A DNA stretch of 33,179 bases from Desulfobacteraceae bacterium (GTDB lineage Bacteria > Desulfobacterota > Desulfobacteria > Desulfobacterales > Desulfosarcinaceae). This document shows positions 1-8,088 of this stretch, in pieces. The stretch lies in the NCBI GenBank assembly GCA_013003715.1, contig JABDIN010000004.1, positions 1-33,179 on the forward strand, in the 5' to 3' direction. Position 1 is the stretch's first letter. Every line of letters starts with the position of its first letter. The translations under genes and the position numbers were made by a program. The notes beneath the pieces were generated by a model, which ran no database searches, was not told where the DNA came from, and was given only the letters and a program-made list of their open reading frames with translations.

Positions 1-236
1 TAAAGAATACCCCAGGAAACCAGGCAATAGAGCAAGGCAACCGTCAGCGGAAGCGCTGTATTGAATCTGTCGGCCGGTTCTGAAAAAAGATGGGCATGAA
101 TTGTTATCGCTGTGGCGAGTATCGTGAAGCCGAGTAACCTTAAAAGCGGAATGGTGAACACATTTAATCGATATACCCTTTCCAATTTATTTTTATAGGA
201 CTCTTTCGCGTCCATGAAGAGTTCAGCTTTTTTCAT
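1..236 (-). CDS. N-terminal part of an unidentified membrane protein (cut by window edge)
   Basis: Reading the minus strand from an ATG at 234-236 gives an open frame of 78 codons that runs off the left edge without a stop. The N-terminus is charged (MKKAELFMDAKESYKNKLERVY). A hydrophobic stretch follows at about residues 26-46 (FTIPLLRLLGFTILATAITI), then a short hydrophilic loop, then a second hydrophobic stretch from about residue 60 to the edge. This is the pattern of a multi-pass inner-membrane protein or the membrane anchor of a sensor. The upstream GGAA about 10 bases before the ATG is a weak ribosome site. No family can be named from this fragment. The gene is oriented like the next four genes but is separated from them by about 425 bases. 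Confidence 0.55.
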   Translation of the reverse strand, partial: MKKAELFMDAKESYKNKLERVYRLNVFTIPLLRLLGFTILATAITIHAHLFSEPADRFNTALPLTVALLYCLVSWGIL

Positions 237-661
237 TGAGGAGTTCCAATTCGCGATTTTCAGGTATTATGGCTTATCCTGTATTATCGGTTACCCATGG
301 AAATAGTTTAGATCCACGACCGGTTCGACCGCACTGAAGGTGTGGAGGCCGATCTTCAATTTCCAGCTTTTAATCACCCGGTGCTATTTGCCTTTTTACC
401 TGTGACGGGTTATTTGATCCCGGTGAACGAAGCCACACATCGACGACCATATGACAAACAGCCATTAAGATCCGACGGTGGCATCGATTCAAGGTGTTTA
501 TTAGCGCAATAGAACGGATCTGTAGAAATCACCGGAAATGAAAAAGCAACCGGGTGTCGGCTTGTGAATTCAGCACTGTCGTTGGTTCAACGGTCGCTTT
601 TTAACATGGAAGACGAGGATACGCTGCGGCATTCAACGGGGAAAGGCCTGTGTTTACTTTG
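237..661. other. Intergenic stretch of about 425 bases without a recognisable gene
   Basis: This stretch lies between the truncated membrane protein and the end of the DUF2284 gene. I found no convincing coding frame, no strong hairpin followed by a T-run and no clear repeat. It probably holds the promoter of the leftward membrane-protein gene, but no good -35/-10 pair stands out. Confidence 0.5.
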
Positions 662-1213
662 TTAATGCACCATCAGAAACGCATACCGGTCCATCTTCTG
701 ATCGACATTGCCGCGCACATTGATATCGAAACCAAATTGGCGAACAGTTGAATAAACATCCACGGCCATGGCCTCCGGGGCCGGCCTGGCCATGCGCGGC
801 TGTTCGCAGGTCTCACGGTTTCCGGTGCACGCCTTGCAGAAACAACATGAGTCCATGAACAGCAGAAAAGTGCGCTCGAATCCGGCTAAAAACACAGCGC
901 GCTCTAACTTTACGAGTTTGGCGTTAATTTTGGCCGACCATGCATGACGGTCTTCGGGTTTATCCATCTTACCTTCAAAGTGCAGAATCACGGCATTGGT
1001 ATATTCCCTGAAAAAACGTTCGCACTCGGCAACAGATGCAGTGTTGGGCGGGCAGGCGCCGCCGCGGCCGTATTCGCTGCATCCGAATTTGCACTTCATC
1101 CGCACCCATTGCGACACGATAATCCGCTTGGCATCGATCCATCGGTAATCCGAGTAGCTGTTCAATTGTATGATGTCGTCGATCTGTTTACGCTGTTCCA
1201 GAGTAATTGACAT
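662..1213 (-). CDS. DUF2284 family predicted metal-binding protein
   Basis: The 183-residue product has the cysteine pattern of DUF2284. Near residues 38-56 it has W-x3-KC-x3-GC-x8-CPP (WVRMKCKFGCSEYGRGGACPP). Later it has a CCFCKAC segment, a further Cys before QPRMARPAPEAM, and the G-x-DV-type tail. The family is widespread in anaerobic bacteria and archaea. The conserved cysteines suggest metal or Fe-S binding, but no reaction is established. The start ATG has AAGGAA about 8 bases upstream. The Asp-type ferredoxin gene lies just upstream in the same direction with a 200-base gap, which hints at a shared redox context. Length is normal for the family. Confidence 0.85.
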   Translation of the reverse strand: MSITLEQRKQIDDIIQLNSYSDYRWIDAKRIIVSQWVRMKCKFGCSEYGRGGACPPNTASVAECERFFREYTNAVILHFEGKMDKPEDRHAWSAKINAKLVKLERAVFLAGFERTFLLFMDSCCFCKACTGNRETCEQPRMARPAPEAMAVDVYSTVRQFGFDINVRGNVDQKMDRYAFLMVH

Positions 1214-1414
1214 GTGGTGTTCCTTAAAAGAATTACATTATTGAGGGCGGTCCCTCCGATTGTAACCATGATTCAGACAAAAAAGGAACAAAATCTTGTC
1301 TGGCGGCAGGCAACAGCCAGGCAGCGAACGAAAAAATCAGACGGGCGATCATCGGCGTCTTCATTGGTGGGTAAAAAAAGTCATTTGCTTGAACAAGGTG
1401 TTGCCGGGGCCTCC

Positions 1415-1606
1415 CTATTCTTCAATAATGATGGCCTCCGGCACGCACTCCCGGGCGGCCTGGCGTACGATCTCGTGATATTTTTCCGGAATTTCGTCGA
1501 ATTTGACAATGGAAAGCAGTTGATCCTCGTCGTATTCGAACACTTCAGGGCAAAGCTGGTTGCAATTGCGATCTCCCATACACTGACTTGCAATACGGAC
1601 TTTCAT
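1415..1606 (-). CDS. Small single-cluster ferredoxin with Asp at the second ligand position
   Basis: The product is 63 residues. I take the ATG at 1604-1606 as start because a near-perfect Shine-Dalgarno sequence (AAGGAGGT) sits five bases upstream. A longer frame reaching 1687 adds an N-terminus with no ferredoxin character. The cluster motif is CMGDRNCNQLCP, meaning Cys9-x2-Asp12-x2-Cys15-x3-Cys19-Pro, with a distal Cys in ECVPEAI near the C-terminus. In most such ferredoxins the second ligand is Cys. Asp here matches the type known from Pyrococcus furiosus ferredoxin, which can hold [4Fe-4S] with Asp as ligand or convert to [3Fe-4S]. It probably acts as a soluble low-potential electron carrier; the partner is unknown. 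Confidence 0.88.
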   Translation of the reverse strand: MKVRIASQCMGDRNCNQLCPEVFEYDEDQLLSIVKFDEIPEKYHEIVRQAARECVPEAIIIEE

Positions 1607-1610
1607 GTTA

Positions 1611-1618
1611 ACCTCCTT
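1611..1618 (-). promoter_or_regulatory. Strong ribosome binding site that fixes the ferredoxin start
   Basis: On the minus strand this reads AAGGAGGT, four bases from the ATG after GTTAAC is partly counted. It decides for the 63-residue ferredoxin over the longer 90-residue reading frame. Confidence 0.8.
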
Positions 1619-1777
1619 CGTGGCGCCGGTAATTGGAATGGGTCCTTGTTGGCGGGATGTTATCGTTATAGCGGATAATCCGGTCATAATTCAATACAAT
1701 AATTCGGGTGAACCGCTGACGGTGGTAATAGGAAAGAATGCTGCCCGCCGGTTGCCTTTTTCACCCATCCGTCTTTT

Positions 1778-2473
1778 CTACCCGGATTCCCGTTCAATCA
1801 GTGCAGGTGACACGGAGATCCATTGCTGACTTTCCTGTTCTCCCCGGGGTGAAAGCGTGTAGATGCCGGTGTTGACTCTCTCGAACCAGCCGTAAACGTT
1901 TCGATACAGAATATCCCGGGTTTTCGGTTCACCAATCTCTCCGGCGACAATGGAGGCCTTGGTGGCGCCGTGTCCGTTGAGGAAGTTGGCGATGCGAAGG
2001 GCTTTCTGGCGGTATGCGGTCATGATACCGCCCCGCCCATTGGTGCCGCCCTGGTTGGGATCACCCACCCGCTGGACAAATTCACGGAGCAGTCTTTCCT
2101 TACGTTTCTTTAATTTGCGGGGTCGATATGGTCCGGGATCCAGAATGGCTTCGATGATAGCCGGTGTGCTCTTCAGGTGGACGGCCAGCAGACCGAGGCC
2201 GAGCATCCGGAATAATTTGAGAATATGTTTGCGCTGGGTGCGCAGGGGCGGACAATTATAGGGGACGGCCACATAAACAAGCTCGCTGATGGTTGTCCGT
2301 TGAATGGCCTGGAGAATCACGCCCAGGCTTAAGGTGTTTTTAAGCTCAACGACAACCGGATCTTCTTTCCCGCGGACGGCCACGATGTCACAGTTCCTGA
2401 TTTCGCTCTTGACGGTATAGCCCTGGCTATTTAAAAATCGTTTGACGGCCGGATATAGGTCGGTTTCTTTCAT
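1778..2473 (-). CDS. DUF2161 family protein with PD-(D/E)XK nuclease-like fold
   Basis: The product is 231 residues when started at the ATG at 2471-2473, which has an AGGA about six bases upstream. The open frame extends 29 codons further, but those residues do not fit the family. The N-terminal half carries a PD-(D/E)XK core: Asp29 in RNCDIVAVRG, then E43-L-K45 in VVVELKN, then a Gln-Arg helix (ILQAIQRT). This layout is typical of the DUF2161 putative phosphodiesterases. The C-terminal region (RIANFLNGHGATKASIVAGEIG onward) looks like a winged-helix domain. It may be a DNA repair or maintenance nuclease; substrate and role are not established for the family. Neighbours give no further clue. 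Confidence 0.8.
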   Translation of the reverse strand: MKETDLYPAVKRFLNSQGYTVKSEIRNCDIVAVRGKEDPVVVELKNTLSLGVILQAIQRTTISELVYVAVPYNCPPLRTQRKHILKLFRMLGLGLLAVHLKSTPAIIEAILDPGPYRPRKLKKRKERLLREFVQRVGDPNQGGTNGRGGIMTAYRQKALRIANFLNGHGATKASIVAGEIGEPKTRDILYRNVYGWFERVNTGIYTLSPRGEQESQQWISVSPALIERESG

Positions 2474-2670
2474 TTTTCCTGTTGCCCTTTTCAAGGGTGA
2501 AGCCTGTGAGAGCCATACCATCCTGCATCTGACTTGAAAAGCGGAACAAAGCGCCTTCATCGGGTTTGATGGTCGCGGATTTATGGTTCTGTAATAGTTG
2601 GCTTATAACCGATTCAGGAATGAAAAACACGGAAAAAAAGTGTACGCGTCATGTGCGGTGTCCCTGGGGG

Positions 2671-3390
2671 CTACTCGCATTTCAACTGCTGACGCTGTAG
2701 ATGGTATATTATTGTGGTGAGCCTGTCATAGTGGTTTTTATCGATGTCCAGGAATTTTATCGCATATTTATAACAATGTCTCTCCATGTCACGCTCCACA
2801 CGCCGCACATCCGCTTTCCGGATGACGACCGCCCGTTTTTTCATCTCATCGTCCGCGGGGAATATGAGGCCGGCATTGTGGATATTCTGACCGGTTTTCA
2901 GAACGGCGCCCTTTACATCTTCCAGGTTATGGGCTTCCATGACACCATAAGCGCCGCTGAGACTTATATTAATGATTTCCATCATGGCCTTGAGGTTTTC
3001 AGATTCGAAAATCATTTTTGTATTCATGCGCGCGGGGATGCGGAAATCCCTTCTGCGCTGCAGACGGTCCACATGCTCCGGAATTTTCAGAATAAAGCGG
3101 TTCCCATTGTATTGGCCGCCCACGGTGCCGAACATGTATTCCAGATTATCGGGACCGTTAAAATTAAAGCTGAGTTTCAAGGGTTTAATAAACCGGGTAA
3201 CGCTTCTGAACCCTCTGGGAAGATCGATGGTGAAATATCCGGTACCGTTTGCCCAGGTGACATCCGTAACACAGGTCAGGCGCTCGAATTCCGCACGCAC
3301 CACCGCCATGGATATAATCATTTTATTTTCGACCAGCATGTTGAACAGATTGATCAGCTTACGGCCTTCAACTTTTCCGGATATGCCCAT
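2671..3390 (-). CDS. YcgR-like PilZ domain protein (c-di-GMP binding)
   Basis: With the ATG at 3388-3390 the product has 239 residues. The N-terminal part (about 1-105) is a beta-rich YcgR-N-type domain. The PilZ domain follows with R113-R-D-F-R117 (RxxxR) and N141-I-S-L-S-G146 ((D/N)xSxxG), both needed for c-di-GMP binding. The C-terminus ends in a helix (YDRLTTIIYHLQRQQLK). Known YcgR-type proteins act as c-di-GMP effectors on motility or surface organelles. The open frame runs further upstream to a TTG at 3528. The ATG start is my choice because the homologous part begins here, but its ribosome site is weak. A second, shorter PilZ gene lies at 7047-7490. Confidence 0.82.
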   Translation of the reverse strand: MGISGKVEGRKLINLFNMLVENKMIISMAVVRAEFERLTCVTDVTWANGTGYFTIDLPRGFRSVTRFIKPLKLSFNFNGPDNLEYMFGTVGGQYNGNRFILKIPEHVDRLQRRRDFRIPARMNTKMIFESENLKAMMEIINISLSGAYGVMEAHNLEDVKGAVLKTGQNIHNAGLIFPADDEMKKRAVVIRKADVRRVERDMERHCYKYAIKFLDIDKNHYDRLTTIIYHLQRQQLKCE

Positions 3391-3765
3391 GTCAGCTATT
3401 CTTCTGTATCTTCCTGTATGTAATTGCTCCGGCGGGGACATACACAACACTTGCATTTTCGGCGCCCCGGAGACGACTGTTGAAAAAGATAGCTTTCCCG
3501 CATATACCGCCGGAAATTCCCTACACAAATCCAGGATGCTTTCCGTTAACGATATTATCGCCGGGTTAATACTGTACGATCACTTCCGCTTTAGATGATT
3601 TGCGGTGAAAGATATGACCCCTTACAATTATCGGCAGTATATGTCGGGTTCTTTAAAAAGACTTTTCATCCGTTGAGCAATTGTGTATTGACAGTGGGTA
3701 TAGGTTTGCAGAAGTTTGGTTTTTCCCCTGTTCACCCCCCAATGTCCGTATCATATGAGAATAAA
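3391..3765. other. Divergent intergenic region between PilZ and EFR1 genes
   Basis: About 375 bases separate the two oppositely oriented starts, so both promoters should lie here. A TTGACA occurs at 3688-3693 on the plus strand, but no matching -10 box is found 16-18 bases downstream. The open frame of the EFR1 gene extends back to 3595, but that part does not look like flavodoxin sequence. Confidence 0.4.
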
Positions 3766-4614
3766 ATGAAATCCGAATGCTGTATCGTTTATTATTCGCC
3801 CAACGGATCCACCCGCCGCATCGCCACGGTCATCGAAGACACGTTGAAGAATACATCCGTGACGGTTCAGGCCAGGGATTTGGCCGGTCCGGATGATGGA
3901 TCACCATTTTTGACCGGCAAAGCCGGATGTCTGTTCATCGGATCACCGGTTTACCGCGATACGGCGATACCACCGGTCATGCAATTCATCGAGGCCCTGC
4001 CCCGTGCAGAGGGTGGTTTTGCCGTGCCGTTTATCACATGGGGTGGTGCATCCTCCGGGGTGGCGCTGTGGCAAATGGGACAGGCATTGCAGAAAAAAGG
4101 ATATGTCCTCGCCGGGGCGTTATCGGTGATTGGGGTACATTCACTGATGTGGCAGTCCAAGCAGCCGGAATGCACTGGTCATCCCGATACGCATGATCTG
4201 CAGGCCGTCGCCGACTTTATCGGAAAAATCACCCGGCGATTAACCGATGGCAAGATCCGACCGTTGGCCGTTGAAGCGCTTGATTACCAGAAGCATATTG
4301 ACGGCGACAGCATGAAGAAGAAACTCGGCATGCCATGGATGATCATGCCGAAAACCCTTGATGAAGGGGCTTGCACACAATGCGGAATTTGCCGGGATGA
4401 ATGCCCGGTGGCGGCCATTTCACTGTCCCCGCATCCCATCTTCAACAGTGATTGTTTCGATTGTTTCAATTGCATTCGCCAGTGCCCGGAGGATGCCCTC
4501 ATACCGGCGGTGGCCCTCGAGGATATCGCCAAACAGATCCAAAAACGGGTGGAGTACTTTGACGAGGACCGGTCACCCCGGCTGATCATGAACAGTGACC
4601 ATGTGGATTCTTGA
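3766..4614 (+). CDS. EFR1 family flavodoxin-ferredoxin fusion protein
   Basis: The product has about 282 residues from the ATG at 3766; an ATG at 3742 is also possible. The N-terminal flavodoxin-like domain opens with YYSPNGST-x-R (residues 9-18), the phosphate loop for FMN, and continues with FIGSPVYRDTAIPP and FITWGGASSG. The C-terminal part is a two-cluster bacterial ferredoxin with Cys203-x2-Cys206-x2-Cys209-x3-Cys213-Pro and Cys230-x2-Cys233-x2-Cys236-x3-Cys240-Pro, which should bind two [4Fe-4S] clusters. This is the EFR1 architecture common in strict anaerobes, likely an intramolecular electron-transfer protein. It lies 63 bases ahead of the amino-acid binding-protein gene and may be co-transcribed with it. 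Confidence 0.88.
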   Translation: MKSECCIVYYSPNGSTRRIATVIEDTLKNTSVTVQARDLAGPDDGSPFLTGKAGCLFIGSPVYRDTAIPPVMQFIEALPRAEGGFAVPFITWGGASSGVALWQMGQALQKKGYVLAGALSVIGVHSLMWQSKQPECTGHPDTHDLQAVADFIGKITRRLTDGKIRPLAVEALDYQKHIDGDSMKKKLGMPWMIMPKTLDEGACTQCGICRDECPVAAISLSPHPIFNSDCFDCFNCIRQCPEDALIPAVALEDIAKQIQKRVEYFDEDRSPRLIMNSDHVDS

Positions 4615-4677
4615 CAACCTGCCCACGAAATGGATATTACATCGCAAATCAATATTTCAGGAGAAAAGGAAGATAAC

Positions 4678-5478
4678 ATGAAACAGAATCTGACGCGATT
4701 GACAGGTGTTTTTTTGGCCGGAATACTATTGTTTACCGTTTCGGTATGGGCGGATTCGGCCTTACCGGACCTCAAGGGGCGAAAGGTGATCGCCGTTACC
4801 GGCAATGATTACACACCCCTTAATTTCATCGACCCCAAGACAGGCAAGGCCGTCGGATGGGAATACGATGCGGTGAATGAAATCGGCCGGCGGTTGAATT
4901 GCCGGATAGAGTGGAAAGTCTCGGCCTGGGATACCATGATGGCTGCCGTTCGCAATGGTCAGTTCGATGTGGGAATGGATGGCATTACCATCACGGCGGA
5001 ACGTAAAAAACAGGTAGACTTTTCCACCCCCTACATGGTTTCCCAACAATTCATGCTGGTGAGAGCAGACGAGAAACGATTCTCGACGGCCGAAGCATTT
5101 AAAAAAGACGAAAAGCTGTTGATCGGTGCACAGACCGGCACAACCAACTTCTACGTGGCCGTTTATGATGTACTGGACGGCGACGAGTCCAACCCCAGGA
5201 TTAAATTATTCGAGAATTTCGGCCCCGTCGTGCAAGCCCTGCTCATCGGAGATGTGGATATGGTGCTGATGGATGCCGCTTCCAGCCGCGGATATATCGG
5301 TGCCCATGCCGGGAAACTGAAGACCGTCGGCGGTCCATTGGGGACTGAGGATTTTGGCTTCATTTTCAAACCGGGTTCAGATCTCGTGGCCCCGTTCAAC
5401 GCCGCCATCACTGCCATGAAGGCGGACGGTTTTCTGGACGAACTCAATACCAAATGGTTTTTTGAATACAACAAATAA
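4678..5478 (+). CDS. Amino-acid ABC transporter periplasmic substrate-binding protein
   Basis: The start ATG at 4678 has AGGA-type ribosome sites upstream (CAGGAGAAAAGGAAG) and gives 266 residues. Residues 1-25 form a Sec signal peptide with likely cleavage after VWA. The mature part is a type 2 periplasmic binding protein (SBP_bac_3) with typical landmarks: TPLNFID, the strand GWEYDAVNEIGRRL, the ligand-site segment MDGITITAERKKQVDFSTPY, and the C-terminal FGFIFKPGSDL ending KWF. It should capture a polar amino acid or related solute and deliver it to the permease encoded next. The EFR1 gene lies just upstream. No ATPase gene follows the pair. The exact substrate cannot be read from sequence. 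Confidence 0.9.
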   Translation: MKQNLTRLTGVFLAGILLFTVSVWADSALPDLKGRKVIAVTGNDYTPLNFIDPKTGKAVGWEYDAVNEIGRRLNCRIEWKVSAWDTMMAAVRNGQFDVGMDGITITAERKKQVDFSTPYMVSQQFMLVRADEKRFSTAEAFKKDEKLLIGAQTGTTNFYVAVYDVLDGDESNPRIKLFENFGPVVQALLIGDVDMVLMDAASSRGYIGAHAGKLKTVGGPLGTEDFGFIFKPGSDLVAPFNAAITAMKADGFLDELNTKWFFEYNK

Positions 5479-5503
5479 GTCCCACGGCCTGACGGAGACA
5501 AAC

Positions 5504-5535
5504 GGGCGGAAGCAAATGGCCTCCGCCCTCTTTCC
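5504..5535 (+). terminator. Hairpin between binding protein and permease (likely attenuator)
   Basis: GGGCGGA at 5504-5510 pairs with TCCGCCC at 5522-5528 around an 11-base loop, followed by TCTTTCC, a weak T-rich tract. Such a hairpin after a binding-protein gene commonly lets the binding protein be made in excess over the permease. Confidence 0.5.
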
Positions 5536-5612
5536 GTGCATACCGCAACTATTTTCCCCGGGGAAAAGCGATTGCCGAACGATGAAATCAAACCAGTCCG
5601 GGTAAGGTCCTC

Positions 5613-6458
5613 TTGAACGTTAAACCTGGGAAATCAACTAAAAACGGGCATTGTCTTCCGGCCCCCACCATCCTATCCCGCATTCCCTATTGGCTGGTGA
5701 TCGCCATTTTGATGGGGCTCGTCTTTATCTGGCAGGCGTCAACGGACGCCGACTACCGGGTGATATTTTCCGCCGTGGCCAAAGGGTTGTTCACCACCCT
5801 TTATGTCGCGTTCATCGCCTATGTCTTCTCCACCATAGCCGGGCTAATGGTGGGGCTCATGCGGGTGTCCCGCTGGCGGATACTGCGGGAAACCGCATCC
5901 CTGTATACCGAAATCATCCGTGGCGTTCCCATGCTGGTGATATTGTATTACATCGCCTTTGTGGGCGCACCGGCGATGGTGGAGGCGGTGAATTGGATTT
6001 GCCGGCCGCTGATCAATCTGGGGATTACCGAAGGCTTGAGCATTCGGAGCCTGAACTTCGTGTGGCGCGCCATTCTCGCCCTGACCATCGGCTACAGCGC
6101 GTTTATCGCAGAAATATTCCGTGCCGGAATTGAATCCGTGGATCAGGGACAGATGGAAGCCGCCAAGGCCGTGGGCATGTCGCGGTGGCAGGCCATGTGG
6201 ACGGTTATTCTGCCCCAGGCCGTCCGTAACGTACTGCCGCCCCTGTGCAATGATTTTGTGGCCATGATCAAGGATTCCGCCCTGGTTTCAGCGCTTGGCG
6301 TGCAGGACATTACCCAACTCGGCAAGGTGTATTCCGCCTCCACCTTCAAATTTTTCGAAACTTACAATGTGGTGGCGTTTCTCTACCTGGTGATGACGAT
6401 AACACTCTCCCTGATCGTGCGCGGACTGGAACAGCATCTGAAAAAATCAAAACAATAA
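5613..6458 (+). CDS. Amino-acid ABC transporter permease
   Basis: The product has about 281 residues if started at the TTG at 5613, which follows an AAGG sequence; no ATG gives a plausible alternative N-terminus. It has several membrane segments, the first at about residues 27-42. It contains the permease EAA loop, EAAKAVGMSRWQAMWTVILP followed by QAVRNVLPP, which contacts the ABC ATPase. The HisM/GlnP-type core includes TEIIRGVPMLV near residues 106-116. It should form the membrane channel for the upstream binding protein. No ATP-binding subunit lies in the window: the next gene is convergent and unrelated. The ATPase must be supplied from elsewhere. The 3' end overlaps the end of the convergent AF1514 gene by 12 bases. 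Confidence 0.88.
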   Translation: MNVKPGKSTKNGHCLPAPTILSRIPYWLVIAILMGLVFIWQASTDADYRVIFSAVAKGLFTTLYVAFIAYVFSTIAGLMVGLMRVSRWRILRETASLYTEIIRGVPMLVILYYIAFVGAPAMVEAVNWICRPLINLGITEGLSIRSLNFVWRAILALTIGYSAFIAEIFRAGIESVDQGQMEAAKAVGMSRWQAMWTVILPQAVRNVLPPLCNDFVAMIKDSALVSALGVQDITQLGKVYSASTFKFFETYNVVAFLYLVMTITLSLIVRGLEQHLKKSKQ

Positions 6459-6746
6459 AAAGTAAAACTCATACTCTCCGTCGTTTATCCGGACGGTCAG
6501 ATTGCTGCCCCTGGATTCCGCATACAAAACCCAGGGGCGTTCCCCGCCTGCACCACACTCATAGGTCGGCCAGTATGCACCGGTGGATTCGTTATGCCAT
6601 GACAACATCATGGCATCGGCATTCATTTCCCTAGCCTTATTTCTGGCCGCCGTCCGGGCGCTCTCCAAATCCAGATTTTCCGTATCGATATTGAGGTTGA
6701 CGATTTCCTTCCCCAGATCCTGATCGGACGATTTTAATTCCGCCAT
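6447..6746 (-). CDS. AF1514 family (DUF5619-like) small protein
   Basis: The product is 99 residues from the ATG at 6744-6746, preceded by AAAGGA at a suitable distance. It has a central helix (LESARTAARNKAREMNADAMML) and a beta-rich C-terminal half with YECGAGGERPWVLYAESRG and LTVRINDGEYEFYF. This matches, from memory, the AF1514 family of short proteins found in Archaeoglobus and many Desulfobacterota; the biochemical role is unknown. Its stop codon lies inside the end of the convergent permease gene. The identification rests on pattern memory and not on a search. Confidence 0.65.
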   Translation of the reverse strand: MAELKSSDQDLGKEIVNLNIDTENLDLESARTAARNKAREMNADAMMLSWHNESTGAYWPTYECGAGGERPWVLYAESRGSNLTVRINDGEYEFYFLLF

Positions 6747-7046
6747 GGCTGAAATCCTTTCATTTCGTATGTGAGCGTTCATGCAAGCAACGCCCATAAT
6801 TATATTGATGCACTCCTTTAAAACGCAACCAGGTTTCAGCTAACACCATAAGACCTTGAATTCGATTTGGGAATACCGGCACCTGACGAATCCGTATAAA
6901 ACCCAATAAACCAATGCTTCAGGGCGAATGAGTTTCGCGGTTTGGCGCTTCATGCACCTATGTCCTTATTATTCTCATTGAAGTATTGGAGGTTCGGCAT
7001 ATAAAATGCATAATCAGAGCTTACGCTTCATGCAAGATCCCAATTT
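6747..7046. other. Intergenic region between AF1514 and short PilZ genes
   Basis: These 300 bases separate two diverging genes. On the plus strand they contain a good sigma70-type promoter near 6978-7005, given separately. Nothing else in the stretch looks coding. Confidence 0.5.
6978..7005 (+). promoter_or_regulatory. Sigma70-type promoter for the short PilZ gene
   Basis: TTGAAG at 6978-6983 and TATAAA at 7000-7005 are separated by 16 bases. The -10 box matches the consensus at five of six positions. It lies about 40 bases before the first possible start codon at 7047. Confidence 0.5.
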
Positions 7047-7490
7047 ATGACCACAAAAAGAAAAGATGCGGAAATGAATGATCCAGTAAACCGAAGAAAG
7101 AACGAGCGTATTTATCTCGGCAAAACAGAAGTGATTAGCGCTGACCTGCGATATAACAAAACCGAAACAAGTGTACTGAATGTGAGAATCAAGGATTTGA
7201 GTGAGGGGGGGCTCGGCTTTTTGGTCAAACGTCCGGAACTTCCCGTTATTAAAGAGGATAAATATTTATTGCTTGAAAACATAACCGGATCGCGGGATTT
7301 GCATTTTTTAAAATCATCCAAGTTGATCGTCCGGTGGCTTTTGGATATCGATGGCCTTAATCATATCAGTTTTGGCTGTGAATTTATAGACTTAGAAACT
7401 TCAAAAAGAAAAAAACTCAAGGATTACGTTTCGACAAGAATGGTCATCTCGAGCTGGAGTGTTTATTCGGACGACCAGACCATCGGTTGA
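7047..7490 (+). CDS. Single-domain PilZ protein
   Basis: The product has 147 residues from the ATG at 7047, or 138 from the ATG at 7074; neither has a strong ribosome site. It is essentially one PilZ domain: R17-K-N-E-R21 gives the RxxxR motif, and D50-L-S-E-G-G55 gives the (D/N)xSxxG motif, so c-di-GMP binding is expected. The end of the domain (ISFGCEFIDLE) and a C-terminal helix are normal. It is transcribed on its own, toward the chemosensory cluster that begins 600 bases downstream. A link to that cluster through c-di-GMP is possible but is not shown by the sequence. Confidence 0.82.
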   Translation: MTTKRKDAEMNDPVNRRKNERIYLGKTEVISADLRYNKTETSVLNVRIKDLSEGGLGFLVKRPELPVIKEDKYLLLENITGSRDLHFLKSSKLIVRWLLDIDGLNHISFGCEFIDLETSKRKKLKDYVSTRMVISSWSVYSDDQTIG

Positions 7491-8088
7491 TGGCTGTATA
7501 GATGGCATATATATCATTATCGGCTTAGGCGTACCAATCCGACATGCCGGATCTCACAGACAAAAGTTGTCAAAATAATGTCAAAAATGGCAAGTAATTG
7601 ACCGGAAAAGCACCCTATGTCCAAAATCTGCAATACCGGAACAATCCCACTCCCGTATGGGTTGCCCCTTGTGGGTGCCCGTAACAGATAAATTCCAAGG
7701 TAATTCGTGGTAAAAAAAGGATCCATCGACCACGAAACACACGAAATACACGAACAGGACCGATGCTGGATTCCGGTTTTCGCCGAAATGACGAGCGTGA
7801 GGTATTCAATCACCGGGCAAATAATACCGTATCGTGGTAACGCGTATTTCTATTCAAGAATGTTGAATTTCGGCCGATAGAATAAAGGTAAAGCAGCATA
7901 AAGCTTTAAACCTGTGAACTCCCGGCAGGCATATCCGTATCAATGAGTTAAAAAAATTCATCAATTTTATCTTTAATAGGCTGGTAGAGTGTATCCGGGG
8001 AACCAGTTCGGGTCTTCCATGATACGGCATCACCCGAAGAAGCATCCCCTGATAATCAAGGACGTACAGACATAGATTTTGGTGCAAT
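7491..8088. other. Gene-free region with degenerate dispersed repeats
   Basis: About 600 bases separate the PilZ gene and the chemosensory cluster. Minus-strand frames of 60-118 codons exist here, but they translate repeat sequence and do not resemble proteins. The repeat pieces are listed separately. The right-hand part should hold the promoter of the cluster, but I could not assign boxes with confidence. Confidence 0.55.
7655..7793. repeat. Relics of dispersed intergenic repeats
   Basis: Two pieces are visible. At 7661-7685 the sequence GGTTGCCCCTTGTGGGTGCC resembles a common short palindromic intergenic repeat (GCGACCC-TTGTGGGTCGC type) with decay in one arm. At 7731-7793 there is CACGAA repeated three times with a 9-base period, followed by GGATTCCGGTTTTCGCCG and AAATGACG, the widespread repeat that mis-translates as 'IPAKAGIQ'. 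Both are familiar non-coding repeats in many proteobacterial genomes, recognised here from memory. Confidence 0.5.

Noticed and set aside
2701-3598. Two overlapping plus-strand frames of 208-240 codons
   Set aside because: Both mirror the PilZ gene, which carries the RxxxR and NxSxxG motifs on the minus strand.
6942-6956. TTGGCGCTTCATGCA, resembling a sigma54 promoter
   Set aside because: The GG and GC elements are only eight bases apart; sigma54 needs ten. The sigma70-type boxes further on are better.
7731-7757. Short 9-base periodic repeats that could suggest a CRISPR or iteron array
   Set aside because: There are only three imperfect units in 27 bases, with no spacers, and they belong to a known type of dispersed repeat.
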